NCBI RefSeq assembly: GCF_003946045.1
Contig: NZ_RHNW01000002.1
Span: 305,700 to 369,699 of the forward strand
Source of the DNA: Levilactobacillus mulengensis
GTDB taxonomy: Bacteria; Bacillota; Bacilli; Lactobacillales; Lactobacillaceae
Direction of reading: 5' to 3'
Length of the DNA stretch: 64,000 nt
In this document: positions 55,640 to 63,964 of the stretch, one piece after another
Position numbering within the stretch: the stretch's first letter is position 1
Layout of the letters: each line of letters opens with the position of its first letter
Notes under the pieces: model-generated
Database searches by the model: none
Told to the model about the DNA's origin: nothing
The model's input: only the letters and a program-made list of their open reading frames with translations
Translations under genes and position numbers: made by a program

Positions 55640-55830
55640 ACTCACCTCCGGGATGGTGAAAATGGGTCGGAACGCTGTGGGCGCACGTCCGGAGCCAAAG
55701 AACGGTCTCCGAACTTACTTTGAGCCGCCAGGACCGCGTCTCAAAGATAGCACTTCCCTAAGCGGCCAAGCCCGCCACTAAGGGAAGTCCCACGGCTAAA
55801 CCCATTTTCACCATCCCTGCGGCTAACACA
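55640..55830 (-). repeat. R15: structured intergenic element, short (B) form, minus
   Basis: Closing helix GGGATGGTGAAAATGGGT / ACCCATTTTCACCATCCC, 18 of 18. Hairpin ACTTCCCT / AGGGAAGT. Internal helices agree with R5 and R7. Confidence 0.94.
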
Positions 55831-55943
55831 GTTCTGGCCCTATGGTTGGTTTTCCCTGGTGCATTGCGTGACACTCAGTTATACACGCGTACTCTTTTCT
55901 GGACTCTAATCGGTGGCGGAACCGGACACGGTTGAACCCGGAA

Positions 55944-55990
55944 CAAAATAAAAACGAGCAAGCAATCCCAATCTGGAATTTCTCACTCGT
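55944..55990 (-). terminator. Terminator downstream of R16
   Basis: ACGAG / CTCGT outer arms with inner TTCC / GGAT pairing, followed by TTTTTATTTT on the minus strand. It probably ends the 56361 transcript, placing R16 in its 3' UTR. Confidence 0.65.
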
Positions 55991-56154
55991 TTAACTGATA
56001 ACTGACTTAAGACTATCAAGTCAGCATCAAACATCATTTATTTAGTTAGCAAGTCCAGCCACCCTAGTCGGCGAGCACAAACACTCACCAACCATCCACC
56101 ACCAAATTCGTGACGGGTTCGGGCCAAACCAACGTTGCCAGAGAACCGCAACAT

Positions 56155-56325
56155 CAGCGACCGAAGGCGGCCGGGGCTCAGCTGTGGGATTTACGGTGCG
56201 CAGCAGCGTAAATGGTGTCTTTGAGACGCGCTTCTCAGCGGCTCAAAGCAAGGCCGGAGACCGCTCTTCGGCTCCGGGCGTCCTCCCCTCAGCGTTCCAG
56301 CCCCAGGACCGCCGCAGGGAGCGAT
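56155..56325 (+). repeat. R16: structured intergenic element, short (B) form, plus
   Basis: Closing helix GGCGG-GGGGCT / AGCCCC-CCGCC; hairpins ATTTACG / CGTAAAT, TTTGAG / CTCAAA, CCGGAG / CTCCGG. It ends about 35 bp from the DUF1129 stop codon. Confidence 0.92.
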
Positions 56326-56360
56326 CAGCTCCCGCACGTCCCTAGGCACTGAACAAATTT

Positions 56361-57086
56361 TTACCCGAAGAACCCGCCACGAATCTGGTAACGGCGGCGA
56401 ATCCAGAACATGAGGGCAATCGACACAACCCCCAGCACGATACTTGGCCATGGCAACAACACAGGGTTGATGACTGGTGGCAACAGTTGGGCAGCGTAGA
56501 ACAGGATCATCCAGACGATGAACCCTAACAGCACGAACAAGGCGCGAATCCAGCCGTTGTATTTATGCTTAACCTTAGGGTCGAACAGCCGCGGCATGAT
56601 TGGTAAGATAAACCCAGCCACAACGGCACTGACCGTGATGGCCGTGATCCCAACGGGTTGGCTACTGGTCATCAATTTTGGACTGAAGAGGTACATGATC
56701 CCAAACATCAAGTTAAAAATCATGAAGAACGTCAGCGCGTTGTAGATCATGTTGGGCCAGTAGTTAGGGCCACCGATAACGGCCGTGGCCGTTTCGGGGC
56801 CGTCAACGACAGCCTTCACACGCGCATCGACGTCGCCGTAAAGGTTCTTGGCGGTCTTCCCCGCCTTTTGGCCCTCAACCAGTTCAGTAACCATGTCTTG
56901 AACGGCGCTAGCCTTCTTTTCTGGGCTCAACTTGGTCTTGTCTAAGGCCTTGTTGAACCGGAACATGTAGTCCGCGTTACGCTTGGTCAGCCCGACGTTG
57001 TCGAAGGCCGCCCGTTCGTTCACGGCCACGCTATTGCGGTCCTGACGAACACCGGCGTTACGCGGCGTTTGCTTGTTATCACTCAT
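56361..57086 (-). CDS. DUF1129 family membrane protein
   Basis: 241 residues. A cytoplasmic helical N-terminal ~100 residues (MFRFNKALDKTKLSPEKKA and GKTAKNLYGDVDARVKAVVD) precedes four transmembrane segments (FFMIFNLMFGIMYLF, ITAITVSAVVAGFILPIMP, ALFVLLGFIVWMILFYA, SIVLGVVSIALMFWI). This is the standard layout of DUF1129 in lactobacilli, found next to ychF in this group. GAAGGGAAA lies upstream of ATG. It follows ychF by 17 nt, so it is in the same operon. Function unknown. Confidence 0.85.
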   Translation of the reverse strand: MSDNKQTPRNAGVRQDRNSVAVNERAAFDNVGLTKRNADYMFRFNKALDKTKLSPEKKASAVQDMVTELVEGQKAGKTAKNLYGDVDARVKAVVDGPETATAVIGGPNYWPNMIYNALTFFMIFNLMFGIMYLFSPKLMTSSQPVGITAITVSAVVAGFILPIMPRLFDPKVKHKYNGWIRALFVLLGFIVWMILFYAAQLLPPVINPVLLPWPSIVLGVVSIALMFWIRRRYQIRGGFFG

Positions 57087-57103
57087 TTATAGTTGTTTCC
57101 CTT

Positions 57104-58204
57104 CTAAACGTTGAAACGGAATTCGACGATATCGCCGTCAGCCATCACGTAGTCTTTCCCTTCGACCCGCAGCTTACCGGCTTCCTTCACGGCAGCTTCG
57201 GATTCGAGCTTGTCTAAATCATCAAAGGCCATGACTTCGGCCCGGATAAACCCACGTTCAAAGTCGGAGTGGATGATCCCGGCCGCTTGAGGGGCCTTGG
57301 TGCCCGTCTTAAACGTCCAAGCCCGGGTTTCCTTACCACCGGCCGTAAAGAACGTTTGCAGGCCTAAGAGGTGGTATGAGGCCCGAATCAGACGGTTCAA
57401 CCCAGGTTCTTCAACGCCTTCAGCTTCCAAGAAGTCTTGCTTCTCGTCATCGTCCAGTTGGGCGATTTCTTCTTCGGCTTCGGCGGCCACGGCAATGGCT
57501 TCGGCGCCTTCCTTGGCAGCATAATCCTTGATAACACCAAAGTACTTGGAGTTTTCGGGGTCAGCCATGTCGTCTTCGGCAATGTTGGCCACGTACAGGA
57601 CGGGCTTAGAGGTCAGAAGGAACAGCCCCTTCACGATAGGCATTTCATCTTCATCAAAGGCAATCGTGCGGACGGCCCCACCGGCTTCGAGGACGGGCTT
57701 GATCTTTTGTAAGACGTTCAGTTCAGCCTTGGCTTCCTTGTCGCTCCCCTTGGCAGCGCGTTCGACCTTAGCCAAGCGCTTGTCAACGGCGGCTAAGTCG
57801 GACAGGCCCAGTTCCAAGTTGATGGTTTCAATATCATCAATGGGGTCGATCTTCCCGGAAACGTGGGTGATGTTGTCGTCGTCAAAGGCCCGCACAACGT
57901 GAACGATGGCGTCGACCTGGCGAATGTTTTCCAGGAATTGGTTCCCGAGACCTTCACCCTTGCTGGCACCCTTAACGATCCCGGCAATGTCGGTAAACTC
58001 AAACGTAGTTGGCACAACTTTTTTCGCTGGAATTAGGTCTTGAATACGGTCTAACCGGCTATCTGGGACTTCCACCATGCCGACGTTTGGGTCGATCGTG
58101 GCGAAAGGATAGTTCGCCATTTCGGCCCCAGCCTTTGTAATCGCGTTAAATAACGTGGACTTCCCAACGTTTGGTAGCCCAACGATCCCTGCAGTTAATG
58201 ACAT
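57104..58204 (-). CDS. ychF: Redox-regulated ribosome-binding ATPase YchF
   Basis: OBG-family P-loop protein that prefers ATP and binds the ribosome. 366 residues, full length. Seen: G1 [18 protein letters not shown], switch region [12 protein letters not shown]3 [20 protein letters not shown], the altered G4 (NIAEDD region), and the C-terminal TGS domain ([18 protein letters not shown], then [15 protein letters not shown]). It lies 6 nt downstream of the DUF951 gene in the long parABS-containing operon; this gene order is conserved in Firmicutes. Confidence 0.97.
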   Translation of the reverse strand: MSLTAGIVGLPNVGKSTLFNAITKAGAEMANYPFATIDPNVGMVEVPDSRLDRIQDLIPAKKVVPTTFEFTDIAGIVKGASKGEGLGNQFLENIRQVDAIVHVVRAFDDDNITHVSGKIDPIDDIETINLELGLSDLAAVDKRLAKVERAAKGSDKEAKAELNVLQKIKPVLEAGGAVRTIAFDEDEMPIVKGLFLLTSKPVLYVANIAEDDMADPENSKYFGVIKDYAAKEGAEAIAVAAEAEEEIAQLDDDEKQDFLEAEGVEEPGLNRLIRASYHLLGLQTFFTAGGKETRAWTFKTGTKAPQAAGIIHSDFERGFIRAEVMAFDDLDKLESEAAVKEAGKLRVEGKDYVMADGDIVEFRFNV

Positions 58205-58209
58205 AACAA

Positions 58210-58413
58210 TTATTCACTCTTTCCATTATTGGCGTCGGCCTTGACCAGCACCTTTTTCAATTTCTTCTCAAACTCACGGCGTGACAGCATGACAACGTGG
58301 CCGCAGTTGGTACACTTGATCTTGATATCCGCGCCCATCCGGGTAATTTCCCAGCGGTTGGTGCCGCAGGGGTGGGCCTTTTTCATTTCTACCAAATCAC
58401 CTAAATCGTACAT
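58210..58413 (-). CDS. DUF951 domain protein
   Basis: 67 residues. DUF951 layout: VEMKKAHPCGTNRWEITRMG, DIKIKCTNCGH and the Cys residues (HPCG, CTNCG) for a likely metal site. It lies between spo0J and ychF as in many Firmicutes. GGAGGG lies 7 nt before ATG. Function unknown; probably a small nucleic-acid- or metal-binding protein. Confidence 0.9.
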   Translation of the reverse strand: MYDLGDLVEMKKAHPCGTNRWEITRMGADIKIKCTNCGHVVMLSRREFEKKLKKVLVKADANNGKSE

Positions 58414-58433
58414 GGCGTTCCCTCCAATGCTCG

Positions 58434-59318
58434 CTAATCTAAGTGGATGTCCAGCAAATCTAGGATGCGGTTCAGATCATCGTTGGACAGGTATTCAATC
58501 TCAATCCGGCCTTGATGATCCTTGTTCGTGGCCTCGTTGATGGAGACCTGCGTCCCGAACCGTTCTTGCAATTGGTTTTCAGTCGACCGAAGGAACGGGG
58601 ACTTCTTCTTGGCGGGCTTCTTGGCTAATTTCTTAGCGGCGCCGTTCAGCTTGTTGACTTCGGCTTCGACCGCGCGGACGGTCATCCCCTCGGCCACGGC
58701 CTTCTTGGCCAACGCCACCAACTTGGTCTTGTCCTTCAAGGACAACAGCGTGCGGGCCTGGCCCATCGACAGCTCGTTGTGTTGCAGCATGTCTTTGACG
58801 GCCTTCGGCAACCCCAGCAAACGCAGATAGTTGGCGATGTACGGCCGGCTTTTGCCCAGCCGTTCGGAGACCTGGGCCTGCGTCAAGGTGAGCTTGGTCA
58901 TCAGGGTATCGTAGGCTTCGGCTTCTTCTAGCGGTGTGAGGTCTTCGCGTTGAAGGTTTTCCAGCACGGCGATCTCCATCATCTGTTCCTCAGTAATGTC
59001 GCGGATGATGCCCGGAATCGTGGCCTTACCAGCGATCTTAGACGCCCGAAAACGCCGTTCGCCAGCTAAGATCTCGTAGCGTTCCAGCGTCTTGTCCGGT
59101 TGGCGGACGATGATGGGTTGGAACACCCCGGTCTTCTTGATTGAAGCAGCCAGATCGTCCAGCCCCTTCTTATCAAATTTCTGCCGTGGCTGATACGGGT
59201 TGGGCCGGATGTCGGCCAACGTCAGGTCAACAACGGTTTCTTCAGCGGTATCCACGCCATTTTCGGCAAACAACGCGTCAATTCCCCGTCCTAAACTTTT
59301 CTCTTTCTTACTTGCCAT
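58434..59318 (-). CDS. spo0J: Chromosome-partitioning protein ParB/Spo0J
   Basis: CTP-dependent DNA clamp that loads at parS and organises origins. 294 residues. N-terminal ParB/Srx box (IRPNPYQPRQKFDKKGLDDL, GERRFRASKIAG), HTH (LTQAQVSERLGKSRPYIANY) and C-terminal dimerisation part. The N-terminus (GRGIDALF) matches the usual Soj-interacting peptide. The ATG overlaps the end of soj by 11 nt, so the two are translationally coupled. It partners soj, and a second paralogue (noc) lies in the same operon. Confidence 0.95.
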   Translation of the reverse strand: MASKKEKSLGRGIDALFAENGVDTAEETVVDLTLADIRPNPYQPRQKFDKKGLDDLAASIKKTGVFQPIIVRQPDKTLERYEILAGERRFRASKIAGKATIPGIIRDITEEQMMEIAVLENLQREDLTPLEEAEAYDTLMTKLTLTQAQVSERLGKSRPYIANYLRLLGLPKAVKDMLQHNELSMGQARTLLSLKDKTKLVALAKKAVAEGMTVRAVEAEVNKLNGAAKKLAKKPAKKKSPFLRSTENQLQERFGTQVSINEATNKDHQGRIEIEYLSNDDLNRILDLLDIHLD

Positions 59319-60075
59319 GGGCAGCTAGCACTTCCTTTGCGAGTTCAGAGTAAACTTCCGCACCCTTAGACTTTGGCGCGTAATCAATGATTGGCATCCC
59401 GTGACTTGGTGCCTCCGCCAACTGCACGTTACGCGGAATAATTGTGGCATAAACCTTGTTTTGGAAATACTTTTTAACTTCTTCATTGACCTGTTTCCCC
59501 AGGTTGGTCCGGGCGTCATACAACGTCAGGAGCACACCTTCGATCTTCAGGTCGCGGTTAAAGTGTTTTTGCACCAATTTGACGGTGTTCAACAGCTGCG
59601 TCAACCCTTCCAGCGCATAGTATTCACTCTGCACGGGAATCAGGATGGAATCGGCGGCCGTGAACGCGTTGATGGTCAACAGGCCTAGCGAAGGCGGACA
59701 GTCGATCAAAATGTAATCGTACTGGTCCCGCACTTCGTCGAGGGCGGCCTTCAGCCGGGTTTCTCTGGCCATCATCGGGGTCAACTCAATTTCGGCCCCA
59801 GAAAGCTGGATGGTCGCCGGAACGATGTCTAACCCGGGGTGTTCCGTGTGTAAAATGGCGTCTTGAATCGGCGTCTCGTTGACCAGCACATCGTAAATTT
59901 CTTGTTCAATGGTGGCCTTCTGAATGCCGACCCCGCTGGTAGCGTTACCCTGCGCATCGGTGTCCACCAGTAAGACTTGCTTGCCATCGGTGGCCAAAGC
60001 GGCCCCTAAGTTCACGCCGGTCGTGGTTTTACCCACGCCACCCTTTTGATTGGCTAATGCAATGATGTAGCCCAT
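59308..60075 (-). CDS. soj: Chromosome-partitioning ATPase ParA/Soj
   Basis: Walker-type ATPase working with Spo0J in origin segregation and DnaA control. 255 residues from this start. Deviant Walker A ANQKGGVGKTTTGVNLG, Walker A' DTDAQGNATSG, Walker B YILIDCPPSLGLL. The frame opens at GTG 60087, but GAGGTG lies 9 nt before the ATG at 60073-60075, giving the family-typical MGYIIALANQKGG. Confidence 0.95.
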   Translation of the reverse strand: MGYIIALANQKGGVGKTTTGVNLGAALATDGKQVLLVDTDAQGNATSGVGIQKATIEQEIYDVLVNETPIQDAILHTEHPGLDIVPATIQLSGAEIELTPMMARETRLKAALDEVRDQYDYILIDCPPSLGLLTINAFTAADSILIPVQSEYYALEGLTQLLNTVKLVQKHFNRDLKIEGVLLTLYDARTNLGKQVNEEVKKYFQNKVYATIIPRNVQLAEAPSHGMPIIDYAPKSKGAEVYSELAKEVLAAHGK

Positions 60076-60089
60076 ATGTCGTTTCACCT

Positions 60090-60923
60090 CTAGCTTTCTT
60101 TGGGAATGTCAATAATAATGCGGTAACCGTCCGCGGTTTCTTCTTCTTTGGTGGTGAGCGTCATGCCCGCATCGCTGACCATCTTCACCGACTTGCGAAT
60201 GGTGTTGACGGCCACGCGGGTGTCGCCGGAAACGCTGTGCTTGGTCACTTTGCGGCGGCGCTTCTTGGGGTGCTGCTGCTTAGAAATAAGCGCTTCGGTC
60301 TCCTTGACGGTCAGCTTGTCAGCCACGACCGTCTGCAGTACGGCGACCTGAGCGGCTTCGTCTAAGGCCAATAGGGCCCGACCATGTCGCTCGGAAATGT
60401 CGCGGTTCAAAATTGCCTCGCGCACGGGTTCGGCCAGCTTCAGGAGTCGCAGCTTGTTGGCCACAAACCCCTGACTCTTGCCGATGCCCTCAGCCAGTTG
60501 CGACTGGGTCATGTGGTTGAGTTCCATCAGTTTCTGGTAGGCGTGGGCCTCTTCCACGGCGGTCAATTCCTCCCGTTGGAGGTTTTCAATCAGGGCCATG
60601 GAAGCCGTTTCGTCGTCATCCATTTTCTCTAAAATGGCTGGGACCGTGTCCCATTTCAGACTCGAAACGGCCCGAAAACGCCGTTCACCAGCGATGATTT
60701 CGTAGTGGTCGTCCTCGTATTCCCGTAAGACAATGGGTTGGAGGAGGCCATGTTCTTGAATCGTTTGGGCCAGTTCGGCGATTGCCGTTTGGTCAAACCG
60801 TTGCCGGGGTTGAAACCGGTTGGGAATGATCTGGGCGACTGGAATCATCACCACGTTTTGTTTCACGGGATGGGCCGGATGCGTGGCCTTCTCCCGATTA
60901 TTTCCAAATAATGAAAATGGCAA
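60090..60923 (-). CDS. noc: Nucleoid occlusion protein (ParB paralogue)
   Basis: 277 residues. ParB-like box (IIPNRFQPRQRFDQTAIAEL, GERRFRAVSSLKWDTVPA), HTH (MTQSQLAEGIGKSQGFVANK) and a basic C-terminal part. The short N-terminal peptide MPFSLFGNNRE matches the amphipathic membrane-binding helix of Noc. Noc prevents division over the nucleoid and normally binds NBS sites rather than parS. TTG start, with GGGGG 8 nt upstream. It lies between rsmG and soj, the usual place of noc. Confidence 0.93.
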   Translation of the reverse strand: MPFSLFGNNREKATHPAHPVKQNVVMIPVAQIIPNRFQPRQRFDQTAIAELAQTIQEHGLLQPIVLREYEDDHYEIIAGERRFRAVSSLKWDTVPAILEKMDDDETASMALIENLQREELTAVEEAHAYQKLMELNHMTQSQLAEGIGKSQGFVANKLRLLKLAEPVREAILNRDISERHGRALLALDEAAQVAVLQTVVADKLTVKETEALISKQQHPKKRRRKVTKHSVSGDTRVAVNTIRKSVKMVSDAGMTLTTKEEETADGYRIIIDIPKES

Positions 60924-60942
60924 TTATCTTACCCCCATCCCA

Positions 60943-61671
60943 TTAATCTTCTAACGGCTCCCGGTTGGGCGTGCCAGCTTTACGCGGGTAGCGTTTGGGT
61001 GTGTGCTTGACCTTGTCCACGACCACAATGTGCCGCGGGTCGTTGGATTCTGGTAAATTGAACGCAAAGTCGCCGGCCACTTGGCCACCTAACGTGGTGA
61101 TTCCGGTCTGGCTAACGGCCAATTCGTTCTCAGTCTGAGCGGCCTTCAAAGCCACGAACTGCCCACCGACCTTGGTCAGCGGTAAACACAGTTCACTCAG
61201 CACGGACATGCGGGCCACGGCGCGGGCAGTGACCAGGTCAAAGCCCTCGCGGTATGGCGCCCGCTTGCCACCGAATTCCTCGGCCCGGGCGTGATGAAAG
61301 GCCACGCCGGTCAGGTTCAGCTTGGCGGCCAGCTCATTTAAGAACGTGATTCGCTTGTTTAAGGAATCCACGATGGTCACCTGGAGCTGTGGAAAGACGA
61401 TTTTCAGTGGCAGTGACGGGAACCCGGCCCCGGCGCCGACATCACAGAGTGTGAGTGGCTCGGTTCGGATTGCGGGCACGTAAAAAGCGGGGGTCAACGA
61501 GTCGTAAAAATGTTTCAAGTAGACTTCGGGCTCCGCAGTAATGGTCGTCAAATTGACGTGTTCGTTCGTCGCTACCAAGAACTGATAATAGTCAGCAAAT
61601 TGTTGTTGCTGTGTTGCGTTTAATTCGATGCCTTGCGCCGACAGCGCGGCACGAAATTCTTCAGGATTCAT
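60943..61671 (-). CDS. rsmG: 16S rRNA (guanine-527-N7) methyltransferase RsmG
   Basis: Methylates G527 of 16S rRNA with S-adenosylmethionine; loss gives low-level streptomycin resistance in other bacteria. 242 residues, normal size. Seen: [18 protein letters not shown] (SAM loop), [25 protein letters not shown] and [25 protein letters not shown] lies 7 nt before ATG. First gene of the origin-proximal operon, with a TATAAT promoter just upstream. Confidence 0.97.
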   Translation of the reverse strand: MNPEEFRAALSAQGIELNATQQQQFADYYQFLVATNEHVNLTTITAEPEVYLKHFYDSLTPAFYVPAIRTEPLTLCDVGAGAGFPSLPLKIVFPQLQVTIVDSLNKRITFLNELAAKLNLTGVAFHHARAEEFGGKRAPYREGFDLVTARAVARMSVLSELCLPLTKVGGQFVALKAAQTENELAVSQTGITTLGGQVAGDFAFNLPESNDPRHIVVVDKVKHTPKRYPRKAGTPNREPLED

Positions 61672-61696
61672 GCAATATCTCCCTGCTCAGTTCTCT

Positions 61697-61716
61697 GTGA
61701 AACACAATTGTTTCAC
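61697..61716. promoter_or_regulatory. Everted parS half-sites in the rsmG-noc-soj-spo0J promoter
   Basis: GTGAAACA-CAAT-TGTTTCAC. Each arm is an exact 8-bp half of consensus parS (TGTTTCACGTGAAACA), but the halves are in reverse order with a 4-bp spacer. It lies just downstream of the -10 box, where a bound protein would block transcription. Confidence 0.6.
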
Positions 61717-61721
61717 GTTTG

Positions 61722-61750
61722 ATTATACTTTACCTTACTTACAGGTGAAA
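61722..61750 (-). promoter_or_regulatory. Promoter of the rsmG-noc-soj-spo0J operon
   Basis: A perfect TATAAT (minus strand, 61722-61727) with a 17-bp spacer to TTTCAC (61745-61750), a weak -35 that itself looks like a parS half. Confidence 0.6.
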
Positions 61751-61911
61751 CGCAACCGAACCGGTTGGGCTTCGCCATAGCGTCGTTACCTATTATACCG
61801 AAAATCCCCGCCACATGAAACGCCTATCGGTTACTTTTGGGTTTTGCCGGTCTTACTCGCCTTACCGGGCAAGCCACTGACTGACGCTGACTACCAACTT
61901 AATCTTGTTGA

Positions 61912-62120
61912 GGTGTGGTCGCCTGCGGCCTCCAGGGATTCCGCCTGCTGTGGGGAACGGTTCCGGCCTGAGGAGCGGTCCTCCACCTCGCTTTGAAACC
62001 TCGCTGCAGCCCGCGAGTTTCCAAAGTCGTCCCGTGCTGTAAGGCCGGTAAGCCCACCGGTCTAACACCACCGACACAGCCGTCTCCATCCCTGGCTGCC
62101 TCCGGCTAAGGTTGATCACC
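61912..62120 (-). repeat. R17: structured intergenic element, long (A) form, minus
   Basis: Helix CCAGGGAT / ATCCCTGG; GAAACCTCGC / GCGAGTTTC; ACCGG / CCGGT. Conserved junctions as in R1, R4 and R9. It lies upstream of the rsmG promoter. Confidence 0.93.
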
Positions 62121-62339
62121 AATATGAAATTGTGAGTGAAGCGTCAGTGGCTCGTCCGGTGAGGCTGGACGAGCGAAAATCGGAAGAACCGATTGGTGGT
62201 TTCAGGTTAGGTTGTGCTACAACATTTAATTTTGAGAGAGCCTACAACTAAATCCGCCGCAAACTTTCTCCCAACCTGCACATGTCTTACTCACTACTGA
62301 CAAAACACGCCGCCCAATGGCATTAGCGCTAGTCGCGGG

Positions 62340-62615
62340 CTAAACCAGTGTTAGCCGCAGGGCTGGGAAAACTGGGCCGGTCGTGGGAGCGACCAGAGGC
62401 GAGCCAAGGTGCCCGGCTGTGTCGATGGTCTTAGCTGAGTGATTTTCTCAGCTTAGAGCATGGGACAACCTTTGAGACCGCACCTCAGGCTCAAAGTTGA
62501 GGTGGAAGCCCGCTTCTCAGGCTGGAACCGACCCCACAGCAGGGCACCTTGAGCACGCCGGCGGGAACGGACGCGACCAGGCCCAGTTTTCACCAGCCCG
62601 GAGGCGAGAGTTTAG
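62340..62615 (+). repeat. R18: structured intergenic element, long (A) form, plus
   Basis: Outer arms CTAAAC / GTTTAG, then GGGCTGG-AAAACTGGGCC / GGCCCAGTTTT-CCAGCCC, AAGGTGCCC / GGGCACCTT (perfect), AGCTGAG / CTCAGCT and CTTTGAG / CTCAAAG. It faces R17 and follows the 62674 gene. Confidence 0.95.
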
Positions 62616-62618
62616 AAC

Positions 62619-62665
62619 GTGAAATAGCGCCACAAAACCGTTGGTGCTGGTTTTGTGGCGCTAGG
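62619..62665 (-). terminator. Hairpin after the metallophosphoesterase gene
   Basis: A perfect 15-bp stem (TAGCGCCACAAAACC / GGTTTTGTGGCGCTA) just past the stop codon. The T tail is short, so termination strength is uncertain. Confidence 0.65.
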
Positions 62666-62673
62666 TTAGCTTG

Positions 62674-63555
62674 TTAAATTAACGGCAGCCCATTGCCCGC
62701 CCGGCGCGGATTAGTCAGCCGTGGCCGGTGCTTGGCGAAGCCCGTGTTGGTGATGTCAATCGTATCAATCACGGACTGACCCAGGTAGAGTGGATGGTTG
62801 GTGATACTGGCCATCCCCCGTTGAATCGTGATGACATTGTAACTGGTGGCGTCGTGAACCTCGTGGTGGTGTGGGTCCTGACAATCGATGTAGGTCGAGG
62901 CCGAGGCCACCGTGGTAACCGGAATGGTCGTATCCACTAAATAGTTGGCCCCGAAATGCAGGTGACCGGCGAAGATACCGCCAATGTTGTGGCCGTGAAG
63001 AATCGCCAACAGCTCCCGGTTGTTTTGTAAGAGCGCGTACCGCATTCCCCGCAGCGCCGGCGCATCCAGTGGGTGATGCAGAAACAAAAAGGCGCGTCGA
63101 CGTGGCGCTAGGTGAAGATTTTTGTTGAGCCAATCCAGTTGCTCCCGGTCCAACCAGCCGGCCTCTTTGTTCGGCTCCCATTTGGAATCCAGAAAGTAGA
63201 AATCCATGTTTTGATAAACCTGCTTGTAGGCATAGTACGGCTGATGTGGCTCACCCAAATAGCCTAGATTAAAGGCCTCGCGATCATCCTGGTCACCCAA
63301 GATGACTTGAATGGGCGCCTGCAGTCGGTCGGACTGGGTAGCTAAGTAGTCGCGTAGCTTGGCGTAATCGCGACTCGTGCCGGCCGTCAGTAAGTCCCCA
63401 CTAATCACGATGAGGTCCGGTTGTAGGTCGTGCGCCATGATGTCATCAAAGATACGTTGTAGTTTGGCTGCCGGCGGGAGCTGTTGGTTGTACTGTGGCC
63501 CATTGGCCGCCGATAACTGTGGATCTGATAAGTGAACAATTGTGAATTTATTCAT
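62674..63555 (-). CDS. Calcineurin-like metallophosphoesterase (CpdA/Icc type)
   Basis: 293 residues. Dimetal phosphoesterase motifs in order: LSDPQL (DxH variant with Gln where His is usual), VISGDLLTAG (GDxx), LGDQDDRE (GNHE variant with Asp-Gln), FLHHPL (H) and FAGHLHFG (GHxH). This is the class III cyclic nucleotide phosphodiesterase-like group, but the first and third motifs deviate (SDPQ for SDxH, GDQD for GNHD), so activity or metal preference may be altered. GGGGGT directly abuts the ATG, an unusually short spacing. Substrate unknown. Monocistronic; R18 follows. Confidence 0.85.
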   Translation of the reverse strand: MNKFTIVHLSDPQLSAANGPQYNQQLPPAAKLQRIFDDIMAHDLQPDLIVISGDLLTAGTSRDYAKLRDYLATQSDRLQAPIQVILGDQDDREAFNLGYLGEPHQPYYAYKQVYQNMDFYFLDSKWEPNKEAGWLDREQLDWLNKNLHLAPRRRAFLFLHHPLDAPALRGMRYALLQNNRELLAILHGHNIGGIFAGHLHFGANYLVDTTIPVTTVASASTYIDCQDPHHHEVHDATSYNVITIQRGMASITNHPLYLGQSVIDTIDITNTGFAKHRPRLTNPRRAGNGLPLI

Positions 63556-63724
63556 ACCCCCGTGGCCCCCATCAAATAAGTCGCCATTACCGGGGCACCA
63601 CCCGGCAACAGTCCCCGACTATTACTAAGTTAGGTCCAGCATACCGAAGCGATGTAAAGATTTGATGTTGTCCCCGTCAACATCTTGTAAAATTTTTGCC
63701 AACGGTGAGCAAAGTCTCCGCAAC

Positions 63725-63757
63725 AAAAAATCCATCACGCCACTTCTGTGATGGATT
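63725..63757 (-). terminator. Terminator of the 29-residue peptide gene
   Basis: A perfect ATCCATCAC / GTGATGGAT stem followed by six T on the minus strand. Confidence 0.9.
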
Positions 63758-63772
63758 TAAATTTACTTTTTC

Positions 63773-63862
63773 TCACGGCCGCTTCGGCTTCTTCATGAAG
63801 AATAACATCGGTAACCAAGTGACGACCAGCAAGACGAGCGTGTCAAAATGCATGGCAGACAT
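63773..63862 (-). CDS. Putative 29-residue membrane peptide
   Basis: MSAMHFDTLVLLVVTWLPML continues with FFMKKPKRP: one transmembrane helix with a strongly basic cytoplasmic tail. AAAGAGG lies 8 nt before ATG and a strong terminator follows 15 bp past the stop, so the unit has the full signature of a real small gene. It could be a membrane microprotein or a type I toxin-like peptide. I do not recognise a named family. Confidence 0.55.
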   Translation of the reverse strand: MSAMHFDTLVLLVVTWLPMLFFMKKPKRP

Positions 63863-63964
63863 GCGATCATCCTCTTTCCCCTGATTTTCCTTTAGTCTAC
63901 CAAGCTCGTGTAACGATTTCGTAGTGAGCACCAAATAACTGACCGTATTGAAATGTAGATAAAA

